The notes under the pieces: model-generated
What the model was told of the DNA's origin: nothing
The model's database searches: none
Seen by the model: the letters and a program-made list of their open reading frames with translations, nothing else
In this document: positions 45,117-58,191 of the stretch, in pieces
How the letters are laid out: each line of letters opens with the position of its first letter
Numbering within the stretch: position 1 is the stretch's first letter
Translations under genes and position numbers: made by a program
From: Zygaena filipendulae
Taxonomy: Eukaryota; Arthropoda; Insecta; Lepidoptera; Zygaenidae
DNA: 64,000 nucleotides
NCBI GenBank assembly: GCA_907165275.2
Contig: OU015649.1
Coordinates: forward strand, 15,406,001-15,470,000
Direction of reading: 5' to 3'

Positions 45117-46671
45117 GATATGTTTTCATAATAGTAAGATAAGACTTCGCAATCACAATTGAATTTTTTAAATACTGTTAATATACAATATTAATAATTG
45201 TAAATAAATTTCGTATGTAAAATTAATTATTTTAAGTTTAATATGTAAGTGTAGTTATTTTGTGAATGAATAATAAATTATTTTACTGTAAACGAGCTGT
45301 TTTCCGCACTTTACCCACTTTAATTTTAAAGATCCAGTGGAAATTTCAAAATGAAAAGCACCCTTTGTCCTTCTCTGTATCCCTGACAACGTGTATGAAA
45401 AAATGTCATTACGATTGGTCGACTGTTAAGGCGTGAAAGCGTAACAGACAGGCAGAGTTACTTTTACGTTTATAATTTTAGTAGAAATAGTAGAAATTTG
45501 TAAAATATAATACTTCATATAATAATAATATGCAATATTAATTGATACTAAATTTCGCATGTAAAATAATTATTTTAAGTTAGATATGTAAATGTAGTCA
45601 TTTTGTTAATGAATAATAAATTATTTTATTGTAAACTAGCTGTTCTTTATCGCTTTACCCACGTTTATTTCGATGGTCCCATGAGAGTAGTATCCTATGT
45701 CTTACTGTGTACCACTGATAACGTGTGTGCAAAATTTCATCATGATAGGTTGAGCCGTTAAGGCGTGAAAGCGTAACAGACAGACAGATTGAGTTACTTT
45801 AGCATTTCTAATATTAGTAGGGATTTTTATTAATAAAAGTTAATGTTTTAGACCTGCTGAGCACGTTGTTTTTGCTATGGTTCTGGTTCTAGGACGTCCA
45901 TTTGGCAATAATGGAACCCATATAATTTCGTGTTATTTGTATGTCAGCTATTTGACTTCGAGACTATTGGTATTTTATATATGAAACTTGCTATGCCCCG
46001 TGGTTTTAGCCGCGTGAGTTTCGGAATTCCCGCAGGAACTCCAAAGTCCCATCATTCCGCAAGGAGCCGACCACGCGTCTGGGCCTCGTGGCATGGTATC
46101 TCGCAGATCTATTGCACATCACAAATGCGCGCGCAGTACTTGATCATTATTTTGCTGCGATGTCATTTAAAAACTGCGATATCTCCTAAGATATTCATTG
46201 AAATCGAATGATATAAAGGGCAATTTTGTTTTAAATTGAATACTTATGACGATAAGGATTAATATGATGTTTTTAAATACACCTTCACAAATAATGCATT
46301 ATTTTAGAACAAATCTGGTTAGCATAAGCTTATGGTTATAGTGAGCCGACCTTAAAAGATAGACAAACACTGTCGCAGCTATTTTTTTAGAACTTTTAGA
46401 GGGGAAAAAGTCTGTCATACATGATTTTTACGAAACTTTAACCTTTTTACGCAGCGTAAGCAACGGGAGCTCTAAAAATGAATATTTTTTCCGTTTTTAG
46501 CAATTATTTTTCATTGCTGCTCCGCTCTTATTGGCAGCTTATAGCCTTTCTTATTAAATGAGCTATCTAACGCTGAAAAATTTTTTTAAATCGGACCAGT
46601 GGTCCATGAGATTAGCGTGTTCAAGTAAACAAACAAACGGGGGTGGCGCCAACGCCTTCTTTCTTATTTTT

Positions 46672-47003
46672 TATGAACTTTCGCATATAATGCATTTATG
46701 CAGTATCAAGTAAAATTAATTAGATCAATGTATATTGTATTAAAATGCTTCGTTGTGTGGTTTGAAATTGCAATTCACGGTATTATAGCTTGCAAGAACT
46801 TTCTCGGAACTCTTGAAGGAAACCGAAGAAATCAGCTCAAAATGTCATATATCTTCTTGAACGCATAAAAAAACCGTCACTGTGAAAATTATAATCCAAT
46901 ACAGCACCTTATAACACAATAAAATCAATTTTCTACCATTTTTTATCACCATGAAAGTAAATGACCGAACTGCTATCTTTGATTCCCGCCAAAAAACTCA
47001 AGG
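46672..47003 (+). mobile_element. Element F in unit 3
   Basis: Near-identical to the unit 2 and unit 4 copies (TTTCGCATATAATGCATTTA, CTTGCAAGAACTTTCTCGGA, TTGATTCCCGCCAAAAAACT). Confidence 0.7.
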
Positions 47004-47656
47004 CAAACGCCATTGTTCTTGTTTCGAAATTGTTTAGGCTCGTTCATAATGAATACTTCTAAAATTTCAACTTCTAAAACAAAATTTCCTGTTCACGTTA
47101 TAAAATATTTTCATAAATATGCAACAATAAAAAAATATTGTAATAGTATATGAGGTATATTATACACTAGAACATAATATAAATCGAATAATTTATTATA
47201 CACTTCTTGTAACCTTAAAACATATCGTCATCACATCCTTCTGATGAACTTTTTGCAGATATGTACGTCAAAAATAAACTGCTCTATCATAATTATTTTC
47301 TACATGATTGTCGACTCTGTATACATTTTTGTTTTGTTTTTCTGTAGATTGCAAAGGGCGCTTAGTACGCTTGACTACAGGAGACAAAATATGTCCGCGA
47401 TGACTCATGCACAATAAATATAGTGTTCACTCACTAAAACACGTGCGACGCGCAGGTAAACGTAACTACAGCGTTTGTGTGGAACGGACTTTAAGTTGAT
47501 TACGTGGAACAATAGAAACGCAGTTAAAATACTCGTTAAGAAAAGTACTCGTTTGTTAAAAAAAACAGACAATAGTATAGATGAAGAAGGAAGTCGCTTT
47601 CTATGGACTGTTATACTTACTGGCGTAGTGAAATTACAAAAAATAAACTGCGGTTT

Positions 47657-48095
47657 TAGCCATGTTTTGTGATCAGAGGGACAATGACAACCCACCGCTC
47701 CTGCTGTTTTTTGTTTTGCCATATTATCGCTAAGGAACCCTAAAAAAATAATAACGGCTTGTATTAAACTATAATAGACAGGAAGTTTTAGTACCTAGAG
47801 ATAAATAAAACATTTTTTTATGTTTCTCCTTACATTTTGTCCTACTTTTTATTTAAGTTTTTAAATGAATACTAAAACTACGTTGCTTGTTAACAAGAGC
47901 CGACCGTCATAAATTTTTCCCTTCTGTACGCAAAAAAAAATTGACTTTTTATGCGTGAGACGATTTCTATTGTTTTTTTCAAATCTTACTTCGCATTAAG
48001 ATAAAGCAAATAATATCTTTTTCTATGGGGTGATGGATGTCATGGATTAGGTTTGAGGCCATTGCAAACAATAATTGTTTAAAAGCCTAAGTATA
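47657..48095 (+). repeat. Element E remnant between units 3 and 4
   Basis: Same blocks as the other junctions, from TGTTTTGTGATCAGAGGGAC to TTTAAAAGCCTAAGTATATT. Confidence 0.7.
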
Positions 48096-48455
48096 TTATG
48101 TATTTAACTCTATGGAACTGCATTTTCTGGAAACGTGTTAACTTTTGGCAAAAATAGTGAGTGTCCTTTAGACCACGCTAAATACCACGTTTGCTTGGTT
48201 TACACGACACAAGTTTTTGCAACATACAGGTATATATTTGGTACCAGTGCCGTAATAATAACAACAATAATCCACACACAGGTGGCGATGTGTGCATAAT
48301 GAATATGTATTTATTATTATTTTTATATTTACTAATAGAGGCATTTACCAATGTACCTAATTACCTACAAAGTACACAACTATAACCACCATTACCAAAT
48401 ACCCATCAAGTAAATATTAACTAACTTGGAATTAACTTTAAACTTATACATTAAT

Positions 48456-48654
48456 TTGCTGTACCCCGCGGTTTCACTCGCGGCTATTTCGGAGTTCACG
48501 TGGGAATTCCGGAATAAAAAGTACCCTATGTCCTTCTCTGTACCCCTGACAACGTGCATGCCAAATTTCATCCAAATCCGTTCTACCTTTTTTGCGTGAT
48601 TGAGTAAAAACATCCAAACATCCACACTTTCACATTTATAATATTAGTAGGATA
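48456..48654 (+). repeat. Dispersed repeat upstream of pseudogene 4a
   Basis: Counterpart of 40677-40875 in unit 4. Confidence 0.85.
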
Positions 48655-49114
48655 AATTATTTACTAAAGTCGTCAGTTAATATAAATTCATATTATTATT
48701 TTAATGGTATCATTAACACAATTTAAAACAGCTCATAGAAATTAAACACAATATTGGAACACGTTGTCTCTCTGACTCATGGATTCGAACATTACAACTG
48801 TCAACTGGCAAGAACAAAAAAGCTTCAATTTTAAGGTTTAATAGGTACCTAAAAAAAACGAAAAATCACCCCGGGGTCCATCCGTTCGACTACCATAGAA
48901 GTTTTCTGAAAAACTATGTATTCAAGGATTCAAGTATTCAAGTATTTATTGCTCACTAAGTATATGTACAAAAGGATCTTCTATACAATAGTCATACAGT
49001 GCTCTTAAACTACAGGGGTTGCAACATTTTTAAACTACTAGTAGTTGAGTAGCTACTACATGTCTTTAACATTAAATAAACATTTCATACATTAACCAAT
49101 AAATTACATTAATT

Positions 49115-49349
49115 GGACGCAGATAAGCAATAACATGTCAACCCACAAACTTAAGTTATTGATTCATAACGATTTATTGAGAGTTAGGGAACATTTTTTT
49201 ATTGTGTGTTTACCTTATTACATTGCTTAAATATGTAACTAAATATTTAACATAAAAAATGTTGAGAGAAAATGGCGCTAAACTTTTAAAACACGATTTA
49301 CTCAAAATTTCTCCAGTGTGGGTTAACACACTATTGCTTATCTATGTCC
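49115..49349. mobile_element. MITE-G with AATT target duplication (unit 4)
   Basis: Starts GGACGCAGATAAGCAATAAC and ends CTATTGCTTATCTATGTCC. Inverted ends of about 33 bp include AACCCACA and TGTGGGTT. AATT flanks it at 49111-49114 and 49350-49353. Unit 3 has the uninterrupted site ACATTAATTAGGCTATTG. 235 bp, no ORF. Confidence 0.9.
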
Positions 49350-49857
49350 AATTAGGCTATTGTTTTTTTCAAAAAATTAAATCTATCATTTAAAAATTAT
49401 TATAAAAATTATGGCTATTTATCATTCATTAATTACTAATTATTTCATAGGTCAAGTTTCAGGTTCAGTCACCAAGCGAATGGCTTTTGTTATACAATTT
49501 AAATTCATTCTCATTTATGTTACACATTCTCGTTCATGTAACGCGGGATACGGAAAAATTGGCAAAATGATAGATTTTTATGATAGTTGAATTCAGTTAT
49601 ATAACCGACTGAGAAGAACAATGGTCAGTTTTATATGGAGCTTAGGTGATCAGAGGCCAAGAATAATAATTTTAATATTTATTAATTTGGTTTAGTCCTA
49701 AAATTACTGTGGAGAAGTTTTATCACTGCGAACGGTTAAAATACATTATTAATGTTTTTTTAATTATGGCAATAAAACTTTAATATACAGAGACAATAAC
49801 ATATTAGATTTAGTATACTCTTTGGTTCATGCTACCCCACCACATGGTTGAGCTGAC

Positions 49858-49892
49858 TATAAAGTCTTATTGCTCACAGCTCAGACCTCAGT
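49858..49892 (+). promoter_or_regulatory. Core promoter remnant of pseudogene 4a
   Basis: TATAAAG at 49858 and TCAGT at 49888-49892. Confidence 0.5.
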
Positions 49893-49904
49893 CGTAGTGT
49901 TACT

Positions 49905-49943
49905 GTCCGTTGGTTAAGTACTCAGAGTACTTAACCAACGGAC
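49905..49943 (+). repeat. Perfect 19-bp hairpin in the leader of 4a
   Basis: Same structure as 41886-41924, shifted by 8019 bp. Confidence 0.85.
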
Positions 49944-50172
49944 GGTGAGCCATTTCACGGTTAAATTTTTTTTTTGATTTATTATATTTTTGGGAATTTG
50001 TTTTCGATTAGGTACTTACTTTTAAACTTACTGGGTAGTTGAGTACTTTAAACTGACGGTTAGCAAAACAGTGTAGTAAATCAACAAAGTTTTCAAAGGA
50101 AAAGAAAAGTTTCTCTAACAGTGTTTATCGGTGTCAACGTGGTGTTATATCATTAAAATACTTTATTTGAAA

Positions 50173-51442
50173 ATGAAGCAAGAAATTGTGAAAACGAATG
50201 CCTCGAGGGCAATCATGTGCCTGCAATGCAACAGCCAGAAGAAGGCGATAGTCATCATCCTCGTGGTAGTAATAGAAATTTTATCGAACGCGGAAGAAAT
50301 ACTGGGAGCAGAGGTCAGAGGTGATTTCCACAGCAACCGACGTAGACACTAATGACCATGACTTTGGAGGCAATCAAGATACAGTAAATAGGACTTTAAA
50401 AGTGCTGATCCACAAAATAGGATTCAATATTGGTAAAAAAGTGTTATTTTGAAGGATCTAGAAAATCAGTCGGGAGCGAAAATATCAGTGCGGGATGGTG
50501 GCGAATTAAATCAATCTTTGGTGACATTGAGTGGATCAGATAACTGGGCTATAACTGTTGTTGAAAAAATGTTCATGAATCTACTAGACTATAAGCCTAT
50601 TAAACGTCGAGTCCGCCTAGGTACAAAGTGTGTGAAAAATTGGCGTGACAATATGCAAAATAGTCCTCTAGAGAATTGGGACGATGATCTACAGGAAAAA
50701 ACAGCTTTGGTAAACTGTCAAGACGTTGGGTGTGCCGAAAACTGGGAAGAAGATGATCAATATTCCAGTCAAGAAAATAATCCCTCGAACTGGAATAAAT
50801 CAGGACGAAGTGATACCACTAGCCATGCTCAAGCTGTTGATATCTACGTCAGGAACGAGCGTCTTTATAAACCCATACATATCTCTTCATATGAAGCAAA
50901 CCGTATCATCGATAAAAAAGAACACAACATTGTTAAAAACTGGCATGAGACACACAAGTACCAGGCGGTCAAATTTATAGCCGATGTTTTTGGGATAGAG
51001 TGTAACTGCACGTATAAGAGATATTTGGAGTCAAGATAATTCACGTAACAGTAAAGATAGATACAATGTGAACTACAGGAATACGGATATATATGGTTAC
51101 CATAAATCAATGCATATTCCTTTTAATAAAATAAGTCGTATCCTTGGAACGAAAGGTGCCAAGCTACAAGACCTATACAAAATAAGACAGGTTCTCGAAT
51201 AACTGTTGAAACTGTAGTGTCGATCAGCGGGTCCATACAAGCCGTTAATGAAGCAGAAACTATTATCAAAGCGTATAGCATAGATCATGAGCCTTAAAAA
51301 CCGAACGTGTTCAGGATAACCAGATGAATAATAGACAAAGACGAGAAATCGCCAGAAACGGAATGTACCGAGAAATGGGCTAAGGGCATAAAAAAGCTTG
51401 ATTAAAGTGGAATATTCCGAAAACTGGGAAAAAAGTGATTGA
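50173..51442 (+). pseudogene. KH pseudogene 4a
   Basis: Carries every lesion of 3a (early stop at 50350-50352, broken KH1 loop, KH2 deletion). The 196-codon open stretch (50449-51039) encodes the same residues as in 3a. A duplicate of 3a rather than an independent decay. Confidence 0.85.
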
Positions 51443-51705
51443 GATATGTTTTCATTAGTATAGTAAGATTATACTTAAAAAGTCACAATTTAAATTTTAA
51501 AAATATTGTAGTTAATATAATAATAATATACAATATTTGATAATAAATTTGGCATGTAAAAATGATAACTTTAAGTTCAATATAGGTAAAGTCATTTTGT
51601 TAATTAACAATAATGGTTAGAAGATCAGTGTAGTAAAATAACAAATTTATCAGAGGAAAAGAACAGTTTCTCAAACAGTGTTCATCAGTATAAAACTATC
51701 TGAAA

Positions 51706-53135
51706 ATGGCAAGAAACGGAGAAAACGAATGGATTGAGCCTGAACATGTGACTGGAATGCAACAGTCAGCAGTATTCATCATCCTCAAGGTAATTACAGA
51801 GATTCTACCGAAAGCGCAAAAATACTAGGAGCAGAGGTCGCAGTACCTACAGGAACCGATGTGGACAAACAAATGACGTTAATGACTACGGAGGCGATCA
51901 CGACAGAGTTAATAGATGTTTAAAAGTGCCGCCCCACAAAATAGGGCTCATCATTGGAAAAAAAGGAGTCATCGTGAAGGATCTAGAAAATCAGTCGGGA
52001 GCGAAAATATCAGTGCGGGATGGTGGCGAATTAAATCAATCTTTGGTGACATTGAGTGGATCAGATGGGGCTATAACTGTGGTTGAAAAAATGATCATGA
52101 ATCTACTAGACTATAAGCCTATTAAACGTCGAGTCCGCCTAGGTACAAAGTGTGTGAAAAATTGGCGTGACAATATGCAAAATAGTCCTCTAGAGAATTG
52201 GGACGATGATCTACAGGAAAAAACAGCTTTGGTAAACTGTCAAGACGTTGGGTGTGCCGAAAACTGGGAAGAAGATGATCAATATTCCAGTCAAGAAAAT
52301 AATCCCTCGAACTGGAATAAATCAGGACGAAGTGATACCACTAGCCATGCTCAAGCTGTTGATATCTACGTCAAGAACGAGCGTCTTTATAAACCCATAC
52401 ATATCTCTTCATATAAAGCAAACCGTATCATCGATAACAAGGAACACTTAAAAAATGAGACAGGAGCAAATATACTAGTAGGTGGCACTATAAAAAATAA
52501 AACTATGCTGATGTTGTGCGGAACAGACGAAGCCCTAAAAAAATTAAAAAAAATGATAAAAAATTTGCTTAAAACGTTACCTGACGAAAACCCGGATAAA
52601 GCTCAAGAAAACAACATTGAGAAAAACTGGCATGAGATAGTCACACAAGTACCAGGCGGTCAAATTTATGGTCGATGTTTTTGCGACAAGGGTGTAACTG
52701 CACATAATACAGGAGATATTTCGACTCAAGATAACTCTCGTAACTATAATGATAGATACAATGAGAACCACGGCAACACGGATTTTGATGGTTTCAATAA
52801 ATCCATGCACATTCCTTTAAGTAAAATAAGTCGTATCATTGGAAAAAAAGGTGTCAAGCTACAAGACCTACAATTAAGACAGGTGCTCGAATAACTGTTG
52901 AAACTGTAGTGTCGATCAGCGGGTCCATAGAAGCCGTTAATGAAGCAGAAACTATGATTAAAGCGTTTAGCATAGATTGTGTGCCTCAAAAACGAAACGT
53001 GTTAAGTACAACAGATGTACAATTGACAGAGACGAGAAATTGCCAAAAACGGAATGTACAGAGAATTCGGCTAAGGGCATAAAAAAAAGCTTGATCGAAG
53101 TAGAGTGTTCCGAAAACTGGGAAGAAAGTGATTGA
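51706..53135 (+). pseudogene. KH pseudogene 4b
   Basis: Same frameshifts and early KH3 stop as 3b. The 322-codon open stretch (51926-52894) differs from 3b by one residue: Ala to Val right after the KH3 GKKG (GCC to GTC near 52853). No own promoter. Confidence 0.85.
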
Positions 53136-54690
53136 GATATGTTTTCATAATAGTAAGATAAGACTTCGCAATCACAATTGAATTTTTTAAATACTGTTAA
53201 TATACAATATTAATAATTGTAAATAAATTTCGTATGTAAAATTAATTATTTTAAGTTTAATATGTAAGTGTAGTTATTTTGTTAATGAATAATAAATTAT
53301 TTTACTGTAAACGAGCTGTTTTCCGCACTTTACCCACTTTAATTTTAAAGATCCAGTGGAAATTTCAAAATGAAAAGCACCCTTTGTCCTTCTCTGTATC
53401 CCTGACAACGTGTATGAAAAAATGTCATTACGATTGGTCGACTGTTAAGGCGTGAAAGCGTAACAGACAGGCAGAGTTACTTTTACGTTTATAATTTTAG
53501 TAGAAATAGTAGAAATTTGTAAAATATAATACTTCATATAATAATAATATGCAATATTAATTGATACTAAATTTCGCATGTAAAATAATTATTTTAAGTT
53601 AGATATGTAAATGTAGTCATTTTGTTAATGAATAATAAATTATTTTATTGTAAACTAGCTGTTCTTTATCGCTTTACCCACGTTTATTTCGATGGTCCCA
53701 TGAGAGTAGTATCCTATGTCTTACTGTGTACCACTGATAACGTGTGTGCAAAATTTCATCATGATAGGTTGAGCCGTTAAGGCGTGAAAGCGTAACAGAC
53801 AGACAGATTGAGTTACTTTAGCATTTCTAATATTAGTAGGGATTTTTATTAATAAAAGTTAATGTTTTAGACCTGCTGAGCACGTTGTTTTTGCTATGGT
53901 TCTGGTTCTAGGACGTCCATTTGGCAATAATGGAACCCATATAATTTCGTGTTATTTGTATGTCAGCTATTTGACTTCGAGACTATTGGTATTTTATATA
54001 TGAAACTTGCTATGCCCCGTGGTTTTAGCCGCGTGAGTTTCGGAATTCCCGCAGGAACTCCAAAGTCCCATCATTCCGCAAGGAGCCGACCACGCGTCTG
54101 GGCCTCGTGGCATGGTATCTCGCAGATCTATTGCACATCACAAATGCGCGCGCAGTACTTGATCATTATTTTGCTGCGATGTCATTTAAAAACTGCGATA
54201 TCTCCTAAGATATTCATTGAAATCGAATGATATAAAGGGCAATTTTGTTTTAAATTGAATACTTATGACGATAAGGATTAATATGATGTTTTTAAATACA
54301 CCTTCACAAATAATGCATTATTTTAGAACAAATCTGGTTAGCATAAGCTTATGGTTATAGTTAGCCGACCTTAAAAGATAGACAAACACTGTCGCAGCTA
54401 TTTTTTTAGAACTTTTAGAGGGGAAAAAGTCTGTCATACATGATTTTTACGAAACTTTAACCTTTTTACGCAGCGTAAGCAACGGGAGCTCTAAAAATGA
54501 ATATTTTTTCCGTTTTTAGCAATTATTTTTCATTGCTGCTCCGCTCTTATTGGCAGCTTATAGCCTTTCTTATTAAATGAGCTATCTAACGCTGAAAAAT
54601 TTTTTTAAATCGGACCAGTGGTCCATGAGATTAGCGTGTTCAAGTAAACAAACAAACGGGGGTGGCGCCAACGCCTTCTTTCTTATTTTT

Positions 54691-55022
54691 TATGGACTTT
54701 CGCATATAATGCATTTATGCAGTATCAAGTAAAATTAATTAGATCAATGTATATTGTATTAAAATGCTTCGTTGTGTGGTTTGAAATTGCAATTCACGGT
54801 ATTATAGCTTGCAAGAACTTTCTCGGAACTCTTGAAGGAAACCGAAGAAATCAGCTCAAAATGTCATATATCTTCTTGAACGCATAAAAAAACCGTCACT
54901 GTGAAAATTATAATCCAATACAGCACCTTATAACACAATAAAATCAATTTTCTACCATTTTTTATCACCATGAAAGTAAATGACCGAACTGCTATCTTTG
55001 ATTCCCGCCAAAAAACTCAAGG
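54691..55022 (+). mobile_element. Element F in unit 4
   Basis: Copy of 46672-47003 shifted by 8019 bp, with one G/A difference in TTTATGGACTTTCGC. Confidence 0.7.
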
Positions 55023-55675
55023 CAAACGCCATTGTTCTTGTTTCGAAATTGTTTAGGCTCGTTCATAATGAATACTTCTAAAATTTCAACTTCTAAAACA
55101 AAATTTCCTGTTCACGTTATAAAATATTTTCATAAATATGCAACAATAAAAAAATATTGTAATAGTATATGAGGTATATTATACACTAGAACATAATATA
55201 AATCGAATAATTTATTATACACTTCTTGTAACCTTAAAACATATCGTCATCACATCCTTCTGATGAACTTTTTGCAGATATGTACGTCAAAAATAAACTG
55301 CTCTATCATAATTATTTTCTACATGATTGTCGACTCTGTATACATTTTTGTTTTGTTTTTCTGTAGATTGCAAAGGGCGCTTAGTACGCTTGACTACAGG
55401 AGACAAAATATGTCCGCGATGACTCATGCACAATAAATATAGTGTTCACTCACTAAAACACGTGCGACGCGCAGGTAAACGTAACTACAGCGTTTGTGTG
55501 GAACGGACTTTAAGTTGATTACGTGGAACAATAGAAACGCAGTTAAAATACTCGTTAAGAAAAGTACTCGTTTGTTAAAAAAAACAGACAATAGTATAGA
55601 TGAAGAAGGAAGTCGCTTTCTATGGACTGTTATACTTACTGGCGTAGTGAAATTACAAAAAATAAACTGCGGTTT

Positions 55676-56114
55676 TAGCCATGTTTTGTGATCAGAGGGA
55701 CAATGACAACCCACCGCTCCTGCTGTTTTTTGTTTTGCCATATTATCGCTAAGGAACCCTAAAAAAATAATAACGGCTTGTATTAAACTATAATAGACAG
55801 GAAGTTTTAGTACCTAGAGATAAATAAAACATTTTTTTATGTTTCTCCTTACATTTTGTCCTACTTTTTATTTAAGTTTTTAAATGAATACTAAAACTAC
55901 GTTGCTTGTTAACAAGAGCCGACCGTCATAAATTTTTCCCTTCTGTACGCAAAAAAAAATTGACTTTTTATGCGTGAGACGATTTCTATTGTTTTTTTCA
56001 AATCTTACTTCGCATTAAGATAAAGCAAATAATATCTTTTTCTATGGGGTGATGGATGTCATGGATTAGGTTTGAGGCCATTGCAAACAATAATTGTTTA
56101 AAAGCCTAAGTATA
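55676..56114 (+). repeat. Element E remnant between units 4 and 5
   Basis: Copy of 47657-48095 shifted by 8019 bp. Confidence 0.7.
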
Positions 56115-56474
56115 TTATGTATTTAACTCTATGGAACTGCATTTTCTGGAAACGTGTTAACTTTTGGCAAAAATAGTGAGTGTCCTTTAGACCACGCTAA
56201 ATACCACGTTTGCTTGGTTTACACGACACAAGTTTTTGCAACATACAGGTATATATTTGGTACCAGTGCCGTAATAATAACAACAATAATCCACACACAG
56301 GTGGCGATGTGTGCATAATGAATATGTATTTATTATTATTTTTATATTTACTAATAGAGGCATTTACCAATGTACCTAATTACCTACAAAGTACACAACT
56401 ATAACCACCATTACCAAATACCCATCAAGTAAATATTAACTAACTTGGAATTAACTTTAAACTTATACATTAAT

Positions 56475-56673
56475 TTGCTGTACCCCGCGGTTTCACTCGC
56501 GGCTATTTCGGAGTTCACGTGGGAATTCCGGAATAAAAAGTACCCTATGTCCTTCTCTGTACCCCTGACAACGTGCATGCCAAATTTCATCCAAATCCGT
56601 TCTACCTTTTTTGCGTGATTGAGTAAAAACATCCAAACATCCACACTTTCACATTTATAATATTAGTAGGATA
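56475..56673 (+). repeat. Dispersed repeat upstream of pseudogene 5a
   Basis: Counterpart of 48456-48654 in unit 5. Confidence 0.85.
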
Positions 56674-57133
56674 AATTATTTACTAAAGTCGTCAGTTAAT
56701 ATAAATTCATATTATTATTTTAATGGTATCATTAACACAATTTAAAACAGCTCATAGAAATTAAACACAATATTGGAACACGTTGTCTCTCTGACTCATG
56801 GATTCGAACATTACAACTGTCAACTGGCAAGAACAAAAAAGCTTCAATTTTAAGGTTTAATAGGTACCTAAAAAAAACGAAAAATCACCCCGGGGTCCAT
56901 CCGTTCGACTACCATAGAAGTTTTCTGAAAAACTATGTATTCAAGGATTCAAGTATTCAAGTATTTATTGCTCACTAAGTATATGTACAAAAGGATCTTC
57001 TATACAATAGTCATACAGTGCTCTTAAACTACAGGGGTTGCAACATTTTTAAACTACTAGTAGTTGAGTAGCTACTACATGTCTTTAACATTAAATAAAC
57101 ATTTCATACATTAACCAATAAATTACATTAATT

Positions 57134-57368
57134 GGACGCAGATAAGCAATAACATGTCAACCCACAAACTTAAGTTATTGATTCATAACGATTTATTGAG
57201 AGTTAGGGAACATTTTTTTATTGTGTGTTTACCTTATTACATTGCTTAAATATGTAACTAAATATTTAACATAAAAAATGTTGAGAGAAAATGGCGCTAA
57301 ACTTTTAAAACACGATTTACTCAAAATTTCTCCAGTGTGGGTTAACACACTATTGCTTATCTATGTCC
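57134..57368. mobile_element. MITE-G with AATT target duplication (unit 5)
   Basis: Same insertion site and flanks as 49115-49349, so inherited by duplication. Confidence 0.9.
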
Positions 57369-57876
57369 AATTAGGCTATTGTTTTTTTCAAAAAATTAAA
57401 TCTATCATTTAAAAATTATTATAAAAATTATGGCTATTTATCATTCATTAATTACTAATTATTTCATAGGTCAAGTTTCAGGTTCAGTCACCAAGCGAAT
57501 GGCTTTTGTTATACAATTTAAATTCATTCTCATTTATGTTACACATTCTCGTTCATGTAACGCGGGATACGGAAAAATTGGCAAAATGATAGATTTTTAT
57601 GATAGTTGAATTCAGTTATATAACCGACTGAGAAGAACAATGGTCAGTTTTATATGGAGCTTAGGTGATCAGAGGCCAAGAATAATAATTTTAATATTTA
57701 TTAATTTGGTTTAGTCCTAAAATTACTGTGGAGAAGTTTTATCACTGCGAACGGTTAAAATACATTATTAATGTTTTTTTAATTATGGCAATAAAACTTT
57801 AATATACAGAGACAATAACATATTAGATTTAGTATACTCTTTGGTTCATGCTACCCCACCACATGGTTGAGCTGAC

Positions 57877-57911
57877 TATAAAGTCTTATTGCTCACAGCT
57901 CAGACCTCAGT
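57877..57911 (+). promoter_or_regulatory. Core promoter of the unit 5 pair (5a/5b)
   Basis: TATAAAG 57877-57883 and TCAGT 57907-57911. It is the nearest recognisable promoter upstream of the intact gene 5b, which lies about 1.9 kb further on. Confidence 0.5.
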
Positions 57912-57923
57912 CGTAGTGTTACT

Positions 57924-57962
57924 GTCCGTTGGTTAAGTACTCAGAGTACTTAACCAACGGAC
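57924..57962 (+). repeat. Perfect 19-bp hairpin in the leader of 5a
   Basis: Same as 41886-41924 and 49905-49943. It would fold at about +16 to +54 of a transcript from the initiator. Confidence 0.85.
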
Positions 57963-58191
57963 GGTGAGCCATTTCACGGTTAAATTTTTTTTTTGATTTA
58001 TTATATTTTTGGGAATTTGTTTTCGATTAGGTACTTACTTTTAAACTTACTGGGTAGTTGAGTACTTTAAACTGACGGTTAGCAAAACAGTGTAGTAAAT
58101 CAACAAAGTTTTCAAAGGAAAAGAAAAGTTTCTCTAACAGTGTTTATCGGTGTCAACGTGGTGTTATATCATTAAAATACTTTATTTGAAA

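Larger units (their letters stand above)
40311..48085 (+). repeat. KH array unit 3 (two KH pseudogenes)
   Basis: About 7.8 kb. The SINE is mostly deleted. It gains a dispersed repeat (40677-40875) and an insert of about 400 bp (41145-41548) relative to units 1 and 2. Pseudogenes 3a and 3b follow, then a downstream half like unit 2 with element F. Confidence 0.8.
48086..56104 (+). repeat. KH array unit 4, 8019-bp repeat of unit 3/5
   Basis: Exactly 8019 bp. The part from about 50170 onward is nearly identical to unit 3 from 42150. The part before is nearly identical to unit 5 before 58190. Carries pseudogenes 4a and 4b and the AATT-flanked MITE (49115-49349). Confidence 0.85.

Noticed and set aside
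47405..47722. Reverse ORF of about 100 codons starting MAKQKTAGAVGCHCPSDHKT, repeated at 33386, 39761 and 55424
   Set aside because: It lies in element E and adjacent array DNA. Related copies at 21630 and 26500 diverge right after the first 20-odd residues and stop. The Cys-His spacing does not fit a THAP or known zinc finger that I can defend.
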